From contig JAJEKV010000080.1 of assembly GCA_021234155.1 (NCBI GenBank), positions 538,182 through 602,181 of the forward strand: DNA of 64,000 nt. Direction: 5' to 3'. This document shows positions 10,281 to 22,090 of the stretch, piece by piece. Below the pieces are notes generated by a model. The model made no database searches, had not been told where the DNA came from, and worked only from the letters and a program-made list of their open reading frames with translations. Each line of letters begins with the position of its first letter. The stretch's first letter is position 1. The position numbers were made by a program, and so were the translations under genes. Source of the stretch: Isoetes taiwanensis (lineage: Eukaryota; Streptophyta; Lycopodiopsida; Isoetales; Isoetaceae).

Positions 10281-10455
10281 ATGGTAAGCATTGTTGTTGT
10301 AATGTTAGATTATTTCTTCAAGATTCTAACATCATTCTGTTTTTTTCTTGCAGGTTTCCTTGGAGAGGCTGAAACAATATAGCTCGGGTTTCGTAGATGA
10401 TGCGTTGTTGTTTTTGGTGGCACATATACTGTGCAAAACCGGGCCAAGGAAATAA
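10281..10455 (+). CDS. Possible two-exon mini-ORF with intron after the start codon
   Basis: An ATG at 10281-10283 is followed at once by GTAAGC. A 70-bp intron ends in a pyrimidine tract and TTGCAG at 10353, and exon 2 stays open for 33 codons (VSLERLKQYSSGFVDD...) to a stop at 10453-10455. The upstream TATA/ACGT block and leader fit a real transcription unit. I do not recognise the product. Introns directly after ATG occur in some plant ribosomal-protein genes, but the sequence matches none that I know. A LINE fragment begins about 150 bp downstream and may have cut off the rest of the gene. Confidence 0.3.
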
Positions 10456-10601
10456 GAATGTATTCTATAAGAAGAGGGAAAGCTTGTCTGTGAAAATTGC
10501 CGATTAAGAGTGTGTTCGATAAGAAGAATCGCCTTTGTGTGTAAGAATGTCTGATGTGGTGGATCAAGCTCTGATAGATGGGTTCGAGAAGGGGATCTCA
10601 A

Positions 10602-11051
10602 TAACTTGGCCAAAACTAGGGTACTGCTAGTTTCATCATCCCGTCAGCCAAGGCTTCCCTCATTCACTTACCAGGGACAAGATGTAGAGGTGGCTCCGAC
10701 CTACATGTACTTGGAAATCGAGTTCTCTACTACCACCCATTAGGATGCTGCCATCAGGTTGCGGGTCACGGCGGGTTGGAAAGCACTATATGCCATGCAG
10801 AACAACAGCCACAAGGCAGAGTTGTATGCCTGGGGCCACCAGTCACACTTGTTTCGGGCCTTAGTCGAGCCGGTCCTTTTGTATCGGACAGAAGTGTGGG
10901 GTCCTGTGATATCCCTCAACACGGGTGCACATCACCTTCACATTGAGACAGGACGTTGGGCTCGGGAAGCACGAGAGCAAAGGCTTTGCCAGTGCTGCCA
11001 CCAGGGCGCTATTGAGGATGAATGTCATGCCCTCCAGATCTGCCCACAATG
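10602..11051 (+). mobile_element. LINE-B ORF2 fragment with internal deletion
   Basis: It encodes NLAKTRVLLVSSSRQP, YMYLGIEF, then AGWKALYAMQNNSHKAELYA and FRALVEPVLLYRTEVWGPV. It then jumps straight to GAHHLHIETGRWAREAREQR, CQCCHQGAIEDECHALQICP. The 33-kb LINE-B copy has about 150 codons between these blocks, so this copy is internally deleted. It has no 3' UTR or tail. Confidence 0.85.
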
Positions 11052-11059
11052 AAATTGCC

Positions 11060-11221
11060 GCAGGAAATTTTCCCAATACTAAAAAGTTTCCATAACCCTG
11101 AATTTCTGAAACTCTGCTCAAGTTGCAAAGATAATAATCTCGAGCTTCTAGAAAGTTGAATTAAAAAGGTCCTTATCTTAATTACCTTATTAAACAAGGC
11201 TTATACACTATAATAATTGTA
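11060..11221. repeat. Copy of the long-TIR element end and mpaB 3' flank
   Basis: It matches 9235-9450: CCCTGAATTTCTGAAACTCT, then GCTTCTAGAAAGTTGAATTA and AAAAGGTCCTTATCTTA. It forms the immediate 3' flank of the mpaB-like gene. Confidence 0.75.
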
Positions 11222-12333
11222 TTAGCGCAAAGGGCAGAGAAGAGGACCAGGGCAAGCAATTCCGACTTTACCAGCACTGAAAGGCCCCAAATTAGAGAGC
11301 TGGTAACCATTCTTATAAATTACAGGGCTGTATAGCTGATATTTTAAAAGGTTCCTAGCATTCGGATTACAGACTGGATTAGGACTCCAATCTACACAAA
11401 TTCTTGCCCTTTCCATGCAGAATGGCCTTGGAGGCATAAAAAACCATACCCATTTTCCCAGAAGAAATTTCGCCATCCCTTCACCCAGCCACCTTACTGC
11501 AGCAGATTGCCTCGGATAATTGAATGCTTTTAATATCCTCTCATCCAGCAAACTGTACACTGCTTTTCTTAATGCAGAATTTAGCCTTGCAGGCATTGTG
11601 CTTAGTAATAGATCCAAAGTTGCATCTGCTACTTCCCTGTTCGTCTCTGCAAAATCCATGTGCTTTTTCTCGTATTCTTCATAGAACAATTTCAGCTCTT
11701 GGATTGTGTTGGGCATGTCTTTAATTCCCATTCTGATGCCGATATCGTGCCAGACCACAAAGGAAGCAAGCTTTTCTGCTTCTGTGAATTCTCTGTACCC
11801 AAATCTGCACAAACAAATCCAGTCCAATGTCAAATGTTAAGAAAAAAAAAAGTTAAAAAAAAAAATTCATACCTGAGTTAAAAAAAAAATTCATACCTAG
11901 AAGCCCAATTTGCAGGCTCAAACACAAAGAGGGCTAGACTGTGTAAGAGATCCTGATTGGAGATGTCATATTGAGAATGGATGAGATTCATCCGGCGGAG
12001 AGCATATGATCCTCTGTCACTGTCCACATGATGTGCCACAAATTCTGAAATTAAAATTTGGGTATCATCGGCTCTTTTTGCAGTGGATTTTACTAAACGC
12101 CCAGTATGGGCAAGAAGAGAGGAGATGGTCGGAATGCCATAGGTTCGGAAAAGGGCAAACTGAAGGGCCTTCTCTGAGAGGAATGGAAGTTCCACAAAAA
12201 TGAGGGCGCGATAGATCTTGCAGGCATCCTTAACAGGATCCAAGGATGAAATATACCGCGCTCTTCGGCCTCTCAGGTACACGCAGATGCATTTCCATGC
12301 TGCTAACAGAAACAAGCACAGCTCTATCGCCAT
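11222..12333 (-). CDS. mpaB/rubber-oxygenase-type (DUF2236) protein, two exons
   Basis: Predicted membrane-anchored oxygenase of the ER-bound mpaB / DUF2236 family; the substrate is unknown. Exon 1 runs 12333-11897 and exon 2 runs 11804-11222. The 92-bp intron has GT (AG|GTATGA) and AG (GTGCAG|A) ends, and splicing restores NWASRFGYREFTEAEK across the junction, a hallmark of the family. The product is about 339 residues. Residues 1-20 form a hydrophobic anchor (MAIELCLFLLAAWKCICVYL). The middle carries DTQILISEFVAHHVDSDRG, ALRRMNLIHSQYDISN and LFVFEPANWASR, then FVVWHDIGIRMGI. The C-terminus reaches NGYQLSNLGP and then ends in a short tail that lies inside a duplicated repeat, so the last 20 residues may not be ancestral. 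A duplicated piece of this 3' end lies at 9240-9495. The frame is intact, so the gene may be functional. Confidence 0.8.
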
Positions 12334-12458
12334 ACCCAACTGAATGCCCTTATCTAAAAATTGCTCCTCTTCTACTTAAAAACAAGAGCATTTCTTATGT
12401 CTCCAAGTGGATGCCCAGTCTCACAATACTAAACAATGTCTTACACTTTCAATATCAT

Positions 12459-12560
12459 AATTGGGTCAAGATTTATTCTAGTGGTGCATTTTTGTGCTAC
12501 ACGACTCATAATTGGGTCAAGATTTATTCTCGTGGTGCATTTTTGTGCTACACGTCTCAT
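12459..12560. repeat. Tandem duplication, 51-bp period
   Basis: ATAATTGGGTCAAGATTTAT plus GTGGTGCATTTTTGTGCTAC occurs twice in a row with two differences. Confidence 0.9.
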
Positions 12561-12693
12561 GCTCCAATATCTTGGAATCACAATCGGTGCAAGCATTCCA
12601 GATTACAAGTTGAATCGGTCATCTGCAGCTATAAAATCCGGTGATCCTATCACAGACCCAAGGTAAAATCTTTCCCCGATCATGATATTGTTA

Positions 12694-12785
12694 GGGTAAG
12701 CTAAATGGTATGTGATTCCCAGTTACAGCTCCTGGCTGACACCGGTCGCTGCTAAACTGGGAATCACATCCTAAATAGCTTACCC
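12694..12785. mobile_element. Foldback MITE 1 (92 bp)
   Basis: The ends are GGGTAAGCTAAATGG and its inverse. The inner arms are GTGATTCCCAGTT / AACTGGGAATCAC around a core with ACCGGTCGCTGC. There is no coding capacity. Confidence 0.8.
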
Positions 12786-12947
12786 TGTAACAGTTTAAGA
12801 AGCATCATGTGCACAATCTCACAATATTAAACAATGTCTACACTTTCAATTTAAGAAGCATCATGTGCACAATCTCACAATACTAAACAATGGCTTACAC
12901 TTCCAATTTAAGAAACATGTGCCTCCCAATGTACAGTTGAATGTATA

Positions 12948-13041
12948 AGGGTAATGCAATTGGGACAGGATTCCCAGTTTGGCAGCGACCGGCGGAGACG
13001 TTAGCTGCAAACTGGGAATCCTAGACCAATTGCATTACCCT
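12948..13041. mobile_element. Foldback MITE 2 (94 bp)
   Basis: The ends are AGGGTAATGCAATTGG and its inverse. The inner arms are GGATTCCCAGTTTG / CAAACTGGGAATCC around a core with GCAGCGACCGG. The core is the inverse of MITE 1's core, so the two are one family in opposite orientation. TATA flanks both sides, but the flank is itself palindromic, so the target duplication is uncertain. Confidence 0.8.
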
Positions 13042-13313
13042 TATAATATGACAGTTGGGGAGCGCAAGATCCAGGTGTTTTAATCAATTTCTTACCTGTG
13101 CAGCCGGTGATGGAGAATGAAGGATCAAAACAACATTTCTTGAAATCGGCACAGGTGACGTGGGCGCAGGAAAATACTCCACCAGATATTCGAGCGACCC
13201 AACTGTTATATTGATAAAGTTTAGAATTCATGAAAATCCATCCTTTGGGGAATAATGAAAAAAATCTCTATGTCTTTGAAATAGAACTTCTGCTGCTGCA
13301 ACTCTTTCCTTGT

Positions 13314-13540
13314 AGTCACATCCTGGGGATATTAATACTAGGCTTAAGGATCATACAACCCTGATCAGATATGTAGAGCATGTATTTAATATAACAGAGA
13401 GGGAAGATAAAGTCCAGTCAGATGTGGATGAGCATGAGGTTAGCAATACCCTTCTTCAAGTGGGGACAATTGTTGAAACTTTAGAAACCCAAAAAAATGG
13501 AGTTGATACATCTGCTAGTAGAGCACATAAAGCTTAGAAG
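13314..13540 (+). pseudogene. Open, coding-like stretch without a start codon
   Basis: A 74-codon frame bounded by stops reads HPGDINTRLKDHTTLIRYVE and continues hydrophilic (EREDKVQSDVDEHEVSNTLL). After one stop it goes on as KAVKDQPEKELKDKDVDQ. It is preceded by a pyrimidine-rich CTTTCCTTGTAG, so it could be an exon or a retrotransposon gag scrap. I do not recognise it. Confidence 0.3.
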
Positions 13541-14159
13541 GCAGTAAAGGATCAACCTGAGAAGGAACTCAAAGACAAAGACGTCGATCAGACGGCAAAA
13601 ACACTATGATAATGGTCTTTGATGCAAAAATATTTTTCTTTAGCAACATCCACCTACTACAATGCTTTTGAAAATGGAATTATTGTTTTACATGCTAGTT
13701 TATACTTTTATATGGTTAATTTAAACAAAGGTTTTTATCAAGGTTTTTGGTGCCAATTTGACGTCCTGGTGTTTAATTATGTAGTTTGTAACATTGAGAG
13801 TAAGAAAGACATGCCTAATAGTTTTATTTATGTATCGAGATGGTTTTGGAAGCAGTTTAGCTTTATATATTTATAGTTTAAAAACATTTGTGGTTTTCCA
13901 TATTAAGCTATAATCTTTCTATACATACTTTAACAAGGTCTTTTTATTTGAGGTTTTACCTCCTAATTCTTTAAGCTAACATAAGTTGCTTGTTGAATTA
14001 AAAAATGGTCTGATGATTGGCTTTTGTAATTTCTTCTTGAGAAAGAATGCTAATGGTTTTAGTAATAAAATAGAATAAAATAGATTGTTAAGGAATACAT
14101 GGTTAATATGTGGTTTTGCATTTGATTTCCTAAGATAACACCTGTTTCAGTGCACTAGT

Positions 14160-14990
14160 ATCCCAATGCTTATTGAGGAAGCAAGCGTCTTGGTACTGCT
14201 GCAAGTTATGGTGATCCTCCTCAGTTTCCATCTGTATGCACTCGTGCTCTTGCACATTCCATCGAGAAAACCACTAAGCTCACTTCTCCTTCCAACATGC
14301 TTTGAGGCATTGTGGGCCTATGGCCATTATATAAGCTAGATTAGGGAGATGATCATTGCCCATACCAACTACCTTCTGAAAGTAGATAATGTGGCAGTCG
14401 GGTGCGGCCCGTTGTAAAGGTAAGAAACATGTCTCTTGCAGAAGGATCTGGTAGGAGGCTATAGATTTTACCCAAAGCATCAGAGTGAGAAAGACTTTCT
14501 GTACCTTCTCCAGTTCGTTCCAGGTAGCCTGGGCCTCAGACTTCGACCCCATACAAAATCATATTTAAACATATATGCTAGTCTATTGGGTTCACGTATG
14601 ACTCCACCTACCACATCAACCCCGTATATAAGAACGGGTTCTACTAAGATCCTGAATATGATGACAGATGAGCCTAATCATATAGCTCAGCCTTGTGATT
14701 GTTGTTCTTCCTTGCATACAACACCTTTCAACCCACTATCAACCATAATCGGATGGAAGTCTCCTAGTATATGCTAGTGGGGAACTCTATGCCTAGGTAC
14801 TTTAGGGGGATGCTACCTCCATATTTTGTCCTTGATAAGTAAAGCAGGAAAGCTTGAATAGCATGAAGATGATAGAAGCAGTGCCCTAGTCTTGGCCAAA
14901 TTGACCCGCATTCTTGTAGCTCGGATGAAAATGTCCGGGGCATGCAGGTGCTGCTGCATGTCTTTTGTGATGCAAACATAAAATTTTGAA
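14160..14990 (-). mobile_element. LINE-B ORF2 fragment (decayed)
   Basis: The minus strand gives, with frameshifts, YLGIEFPTS (about 14790), LVEPVLIYG (about 14630), TWNELEKVQKVFLT (about 14520) and HIIYFQKVVGMGNDHLPNLA (about 14370). This is the same order as TWNDLEQVQKAFL and IVYFQKVVNMGDARLPHLA in the 33-kb LINE-B copy. Both ends are truncated. Confidence 0.8.
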
Positions 14991-15042
14991 CCAATAAATA
15001 TACATCTCTATACTTAATAGCTATATAACAATGTGTCATTGT

Positions 15043-15105
15043 ATAAGGAAGGAAGGAAGGAAGGAAGGAAGGTATTTTTATCGTCCACATGGCACCCCAT
15101 GGTTC
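15043..15105 (-). mobile_element. LINE-B 3' terminus with (TTCC)n tail
   Basis: On the minus strand GTGGACGATAAAAATACC runs directly into (TTCC)n. The same join ends LINE-B at 32.4 kb, and the same GTGGACGATAAAAA precedes (ATTCT)n at 28.0 kb. Confidence 0.75.
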
Positions 15106-15199
15106 GAAGTACTGTACACATAGCAGAGATCCTTTATGAACAAAACCATCCATACAAGGATGGCAGTAGAATAAATCCATAATATGCTCAATCTTCAAT

Positions 15200-17920
15200 C
15201 CTCAAGCATTGTCTGCATCGAGGCCTTAATTGGATCCACATTTTTGAACATAATGATTCTGGCTTTTGTTCTTCATTCCTCATTTTTGGATGGGAAGGCC
15301 AAAATACTGCAGCTTGCACCGAAGAATAAGTTGATAAGCATAAAGAAACAATTCAATTTGGTTATTTCTTTTAATTATTGTCTTTGATTATTGCCATCGC
15401 CACAAAGGCACGAACAAAAGCAGTCATTTGATCACAGACTGTATAAAATAATTATGTTAAACGTGGAGGCATCTGCTTTGTTTATGCACAACTAGATATT
15501 GTTTTACCTAAAGAGTGTTGAAATTTCATACATCCATATCAAATCGCCTTAGAACCCTTTGTTATTGTGCTATATATTTAAGGTCCAACACCATCTTCTC
15601 TCTCTAGAAAACCCAAAAGATAAACATAGAGAGAGAAAGTTCACCTTCGACACGACATTTTTAGTAAAGGCAAAATTAATTAGCCTTAAAATCTCAAGAT
15701 CCAAGCACCATTGTGTATACATGTCAAAGTTTCCATCATACCACCACATCCGCATCACCTCCACATCATCACCATGTCATATCCATATCACCAAAACTTC
15801 TTGACTAGGCAAAAACTTGCTTGCGAAGTTTCTTGCTACATCACCACCTTCACATTGCCATATCACCATTCTATTCTATTCTATATCACCATTTGCTTGC
15901 CAAGTCACTACAGTTTTTGCCAAATCATCCATCCGTAGCCATTTTTGCCAAAGAATAAAAAGTCCTTGTTTTCTCATTTTTCTTTTTTCAAAAGCTAGAG
16001 CATGGAAAAATACATGGAGTGGGCTTTGGAAAAATCCATGCTGACCATATATAGACCCCTAAATTTGTTTCTTATGATGCATGACAAATTTTGATTTTGA
16101 TAAAACTAGCCTATTCTACTCCTAAGCCTATTTTCTACCAATCACACTATGCCACGTGCCATCCTTTTCCTTCACATTGCAAATACATGTGAAATGTTAT
16201 GAGTAACTGCTTAAATACCTTATTTATACTCGAGCTGCTTCTCTGCATCATGCTTGTGGGATATTTTCCTAGTTCAAAAGTTTTCTTGAAATCTTAACAA
16301 AAACATATTAGCCAAGTAACACCGTTTTTTAATGGATGAGGCAATCAAATTTTGCTGGATGCTTCCTGATATCCTTTGACATGCCAAGAAAGCCTTTTGC
16401 AAGCTGAAATCCAAACAAAAACATGTAATCGTGCAAAAAAAAAAAAGACGGGAGGGGAGGGGCGGGAACAAAAAAACAAGGCATACTCGTTGAGGACGAG
16501 TTATTTTGAGGATTTTAGAAGGCCCAAGAGCAAGGGAGGTCAAATTCTCACATTTGGAGTGAGATATGGACTGTTCTTGATGTTTGATCTTTCATTAGTT
16601 GTAAAACATTGTTTAACAATCAAATTTCCATATGGTTTTGGATTCTAGCTTATAAATTAACATGAACATTCTTGTTATGACCATTTGTAACCCTGATATC
16701 AATGAGAATGAGAATGATTTTTTATCGTCCACTGAGGCAAATCCTCTTCAGTATTATATTTTGAATGATTATGCAAATTTGTGCACTTTCAAGTTTCACA
16801 TTTTGTGATAGTTTTGGCCTTTCGCCTCAAATCCATTTTTTGAGCATATGCACATAATCTCAGGTCATATTCAGACTTGTAGGAGTTGAAATCATACAAA
16901 AAAAATCTTATACAAATGAAGTTGCAAAAAAATTGCTTGTTGGTTCTTTTTTTTTGTTGTATCTAAAAGGTATTATGTTTTTTTGTATTATACATAAATA
17001 GAATACAATGCTTCATAAGGCTCCCAAAACTGAAATAGTATGATTTTTTTCTAATGATCTCTTAGTTCTAATCGATTCCTAAAGCCAATACCAATATGTG
17101 GGTCAAAAAGTCTAGTTATACAGTAGTTCATCAATGCAAATTCATAATGTGACAATTACATGGTATTGAAAGATGATAATTTATAGCTGGTTTTCATGAC
17201 AACTTAAATATATGATGTGCTACAACTTAATTTATCAAGTTTATTGAATTGGTATTTGGCCACATTTATCATCTTTGGTGACATTGTAATTTTGAGTGCA
17301 TAATTAATATGATGGTTTATAGTGATTAGTCATCATTGTAATTTTAAGTGCGTAGTTATTATGATATTTTGTAGCGATTAATCTTTAATAAAACTATGCT
17401 TGGTTTTTTCATGATACCTATAAATTGATTCATATACCTGCAATTGATATGTAAGATAATGAACTCAAATGAAGAGCAATCAACACTTCAAGACCTACCC
17501 TACATAAAGATCAATCAGCTGATCATTGTATCAAGAACCAGCTTTGTCTAAAATGCTTGATTTCAGTAACAAGTTTACTGTTACCATTAAATACATGCAA
17601 TGGAAGCTTTACTTGTGATGACAACCCGCTCGGTGAATCTGTAGGCCAAAAGAAGCAGAGTTTCATTAAATTTGGAAATTCGTGATTCCAATTTCTCACG
17701 AAATCAGTTTCTTCCCTGTTTTATCACACACTTATCGATAGAAATGACGCTATTTACTTAAAAAGACACCAGTTATCCTACAAAACCCGCTACATTAAAG
17801 ATGAAACGGCGCGGGTTTAATTGGTTAGAAGAAAAGTATGGCGCCATTTACTAAGAAAGTATAAGGAAAAGCAGCAGGGCTAAATGAAATAGAAGATATT
17901 AAAATGCAATTAAAGTAACT
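15200..17920. other. AT-rich, no recognisable gene
   Basis: Only chance ORFs. There is a possible LINE-B end near 16710 (TTTTTTATCGTCCACTGAGG) and a mildly repetitive segment near 17230-17400 (CATTGTAATTTTGAGTGC(A/G)TA blocks). Confidence 0.5.
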
Positions 17921-18113
17921 ACAGAGCAATTAGCACAGACGCGCTATTTGCTTCAACTCAAAACCCAGCAAATAGTGCAGGCGTGCTATTTGCTTTAACT
18001 TAAAGACCCAGCAAGTAGTGCACCCACACCATTTTCCTATAGATAAAACATTTTTACAGAATACCATGTAGTCATATATTAATATAATACAAAGTAGATA
18101 CAATTTTTTTTTG

Positions 18114-19420
18114 TTAATAGTCGTGACCAAAGTGTTCATCATCGACTTTTTCATAGTCTGTAGGGTTAATTTTTCTGTGGTCAAATGTATGTTCTTCTTG
18201 CTCAGCTCCACCTTGGCCCGATGTTTCTCCTATCTCTTTATGAGAACCTGATTCGTCTTCCTCATTTTCTACCCCGACTGCTCCACCATCTTTCAGAGTC
18301 AAGACTTCGCGCTCGCCAATGGCCGCTGGGGCAAGCACGGGGTATAGGACGTTCTCGACCCTACCCAAAATGCCCGCTATGCATTTAAGCTTTCGAAGTC
18401 ATGCTCTACATCACACTGATTCTTCCTACATGAAGTGATGCCCTAGAGAAGGCTCCAGAAGAGAGGAAATCTAGGACGACGTTACCGGGAGGGCAGAGCT
18501 TATCAAAGAGGTAGGACGCAGTTGCAGGACCAATCTGTTTATGCACCAGATATTCTCCTTCCATACCCTGCCAACTATATTTAAACATGTCTTGCAGGAG
18601 TTTTTTAGCCATAATGTCTCCCTTACTTCCGATGGGCCTCCTTAAGAATAGCAGAAACTGGCGGGATCTTCTGAGGATGATCACTATGGAGCCTGAGGTC
18701 CAGATCTTCATTAGGCTCTCCCATGTGTGCAGAAATCCTCGTCGCAAGAACGAGAGCATGTGGCTCTTTCATTCCTGTACCACCTGTAGCTCCAGCTTCC
18801 TTTTCATAGATTCCTACAAACACTCTGGACCTAGATTCCAGTCTTTCAAGTGCACTGGCGAAGAGAAAGTTATGCTCCGGCTTGATAAAACATAGAATCC
18901 AGTATGTTTCTACATCTGTCATCTGTGATGCGGAATCGAAGAACTTGGTTATGGTCTCATTATTCCAAAACGGAGTAATCTGCCTTGTATCTAAACATAT
19001 CATGCTGGCAGGCACTGCTGTAATTTCTTGTACAATCCCCCCGGCTGTGACATGTTCCACAAAGTATCTTGGCAAGTCCTTTTCTGTTTCGGGCTTAAGG
19101 ATCTTCCGAATAGATCTGGCCAAGGAGAATGGCATGTTACCATGAACTCCCTCTTTCAGTATTCCTTCCGACACCCACTTATGGTAACATACTCCCCAAG
19201 CCAGAAGTGCAGTAAAGCTCTCGGTGGCCTTCCTTAAGTCCTCAAATTTCTTGTATTTAATGCCAACTTGATCTGAGATGACGTGCAGTATCTCCTTCTT
19301 CATGTAAGCAAGGATTCTCAAGTTCTGTGCTCTTGTCTTGAAAAAATTCTCGCCTTTGTAATCTGAGGTGACTGACGTATAGATCCCCTTGCCCAATTGA
19401 TTACTATAGCTTGATCGCAC
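18114..19420 (-). pseudogene. Unrecognised gene, frameshifted; possible methyltransferase-like part
   Basis: From 19420 the minus strand is open for 265 codons (FFKTRAQNLRILAYMKKEIL, then HVTAGGIVQEITAVPASMIC and DVETYWILCFIKPEHNFLFA). At about 18650 the sense frame shifts and goes on as RPIGSKGDIMAKKLLQDMF and NVVLDFLSSGAFSRASLHVG. A third frame, 18368-18114, is acidic and Glu/Asp-rich. NVVLDFLSSGAF resembles motif I of Rossmann-fold methyltransferases (VLDxFxGxG), but the Gly pattern is degenerate. No ATG opens the first frame. I cannot assign a family. The long coding frames with few breaks suggest recent decay or a missed intron. Confidence 0.4.
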
Positions 19421-20519
19421 GCAATATTTTATTGTCGTTCAAGGTATTTTTACTATGGTTTTACCCATGTATGCATTTTGTTTTTATTGTATTTTCATAT
19501 GCTTTACATGCAGCCAAAAGTTTATCCCTTGCCTCTGCTTTTTCTTTCAGTGTTCCTTGTCTTCATTTAATTTTGTATTGTTGTTTAATTCTTGATAATG
19601 TTGCTTTGTTGATTGGAGGAAAATGGATGTAAAACAATGCCACTGTAATGCTTCCCATTAGGCATTGCAATTAGAAGTAATGCTTTAGAAGCTAAATAAA
19701 CCTGAAAGTTCTATGTCTCAATATTACAGCATTTAGATACATTCTTGTCTTACGTAATGCTATGCTGTGTAAAGCAATAACCTTATTTAAATGATATATA
19801 GTGTATTCAATTTTTCCAGCTTGCTGAGATTGCACAGTCCTCTGTTAGAGTTATCTTGAATGCTGGCCCTGCTCAGACATGCTCTCTTGGTTCAATGACA
19901 TTTTCACTGTTAAAAGAGATGCTAAATTTCATGAGCAGAAACTCATCTATACGCTATTTAGGTTCTATATATTCTCTAACTTTAAATGCTGCAACTACAA
20001 GATCAGGCAACAAACCATGGTTATTGAGGAATTCTATCTAAGTTGGCTGATGAGATTTAAACACTTGATTGCATTTTAACTTTAGTCCTTCTACATACTG
20101 CCATAATATTTATGGCATCATTTGGTTGTTTGTAAAAGATCATATGCGAAAGTGTTAAGTGAAAAACAATTTTGAAAAAAGCCCTTTCTCTTTTAGTTGT
20201 ATTATGTTGTGCATGTGCTTTAAGGCTTATATGGAAAACATAAGTCATGTTTTTGAAAAAGGGATCATTTAGTTATGCTTCTGAATCTACTCTTCATTAA
20301 GCCTCTTATTTAAGCACTGAAACATTTAAGTCTAGCTATAAGCTTTGAATAACATGGTCTGTTTAGGCAAGAAGTTCTCCAGTAAATTGTATCTATCTCA
20401 TTCAAATGGCTTGCATGTTATTGATGTCCTTCATGTGTTTGCCCCTTAGAATCTTCTCTACCATTTGCAGGTAGTGTTGCAATAGAACTCACGATGTTAG
20501 AAGCGGGAGATGGTAAATG
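19421..20519. other. AT-rich, no recognisable gene
   Basis: Only short chance ORFs are seen. It may be flank of the gene at 18.1-19.4 kb. Confidence 0.5.
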
Positions 20520-20605
20520 AAATGGCGAGCCATTTGTGGGTAAATGGCGCAGCTGTGCCATTTACCCAAATTGCGCAGCTGTGCCATTTACCCAAAAATG
20601 TATGA
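20520..20605. repeat. Clustered AAATGGC...GCCATTT palindromes
   Basis: AAATGGCGAGCCATTT, TAAATGGCGCAGCTGTGCCA and ATTGCGCAGCTGTGCCATTT follow one another within 80 bp. Confidence 0.75.
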
Positions 20606-21080
20606 ACGTACCTTGTACTTGTCACTTCTTGACTGCCCTTTTCCTGGTCGGTCCTTTATGCTGGACTCCGTCATCGTTGGGTCGTAGCATTGCCATTCTA
20701 TACAGTAAAGATCAATGTTAGCATTGACAGGATCCTCAACAATGCAGCCGAGAAAGTCAAGTCTTCCCTGCTTCTTGACTTCCCTTGTGTTTACTATGAT
20801 GCCCATCTGGGCCACGGATTCCTCTCCCGTTTCACTGGCACGGGACTTGACAAGAAGGCAAAGCTCTCGCCTCTTGTCGCCCTATGTTGGGTCCACACCT
20901 TCTGTCAAAGGTATGGCTCTAACAATCTCTATGCACCATGACCTACCAGCCATGACCAGGGTCTTTGATGTAACTACATTTTGTGCCTTCAGTGCAGTAA
21001 CGGTTGCAAGATACACATGATAAGAAAATGATATGTATCTACTTAGCACAACGAATAAGGTAGAACTGCAAATTTCCTTC

Positions 21081-21391
<311 letters not shown>

Positions 21392-21744
21392 CTAAACATA
21401 TATAATTCAGTTTGATTTTTTTCGTTCACGTAAATATAAAACTTTATTTTCGTCCCGTCCTCAATAAACTAAATTTAATTTGTTTTGAATTCCGCTGCCA
21501 GACAAGATTGGCAGAGTAATGGTCTGCAAGTAATGCGATGCAGACGCAGGTATCCAATCTGAAGAAAGCATCCGACGATCCATGCTAGCATTTCAGTTTT
21601 CAAATGCCAAGCAAAGGCAATTAATGCAACCCTGCTACATCGTCAGAGCAGTGTAATGGGTGGCTATGGCGGGACGAAGCTTTCATTCAGCCCATTCGCA
21701 CACGCAGAGTATCGGAATAACTTCGCCATAGCCAGATCTACAAT

Positions 21745-22090
21745 ATGAACACGTCTCTGGCCAAAAAAAAAACGTGGCCCATCTCGAGTTGTTGGCCTTG
21801 CTTCTTCCAAGCTCGGCTATGGTGCTCAACTCCGACGGCCAGGCCTTGCTTGCCTTAAAAAAAGGCATGTTCAACGATCCGCATGGTTTTTAACATATTG
21901 AAATGAAGCAGATATAACCCCTTTGCAGACGGAGCGGCGTTTTATGCTCTACAATAAGGGGGGAATCTGAACCCAGAGTACAGATTTGAGCTTGATACAG
22001 AAGCAGCTTGTGGGCGCCATTTCGCCGGATTTGGGTAGGTTGCCTTATTTGAAGCTCATATCTACGCGAAAACCAGTTGGGCGGAGATAT
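21745..22090 (+). pseudogene. 5' fragment of an LRR receptor-like kinase gene
   Basis: After an ATG at 21745 and an A-run, a signal-peptide-like LELLALLLPSSAMV leads into LNSDGQALLALKKGMFNDPH. This is the LRRNT_2 opening of plant LRR receptor kinases. Across stops and indels the order continues: TYWNEADITP, RSGVLC (the W..D..PC.W.GV.C cap), PRVQ, then LIQKQLVGAISPDLGRLPYL, the first leucine-rich repeat. Several frameshifts (A-run, about 21890, about 21985) show it is dead. No kinase domain follows in this window. Such receptors normally sit in the plasma membrane. Confidence 0.7.

Larger units (their letters stand above)
12417..12920. repeat. Three copies of a 40-60 bp unit around a MITE
   Basis: The unit TCTCACAATACTAAACAATG plus CTTACACTTTCAAT occurs at about 12419, 12817 and 12874. 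The last two are also preceded by AAGAAGCATCATGTGCACAA. Confidence 0.75.

Noticed and set aside
13001-13231. Upstream coding exon of the mpaB-like gene ending at a strong donor (CACAG|GTAAGA)
   Set aside because: The donor is good, but the ATG frame does not join in phase to the gene and the in-phase frame has no ATG. It may be a noncoding leader exon.
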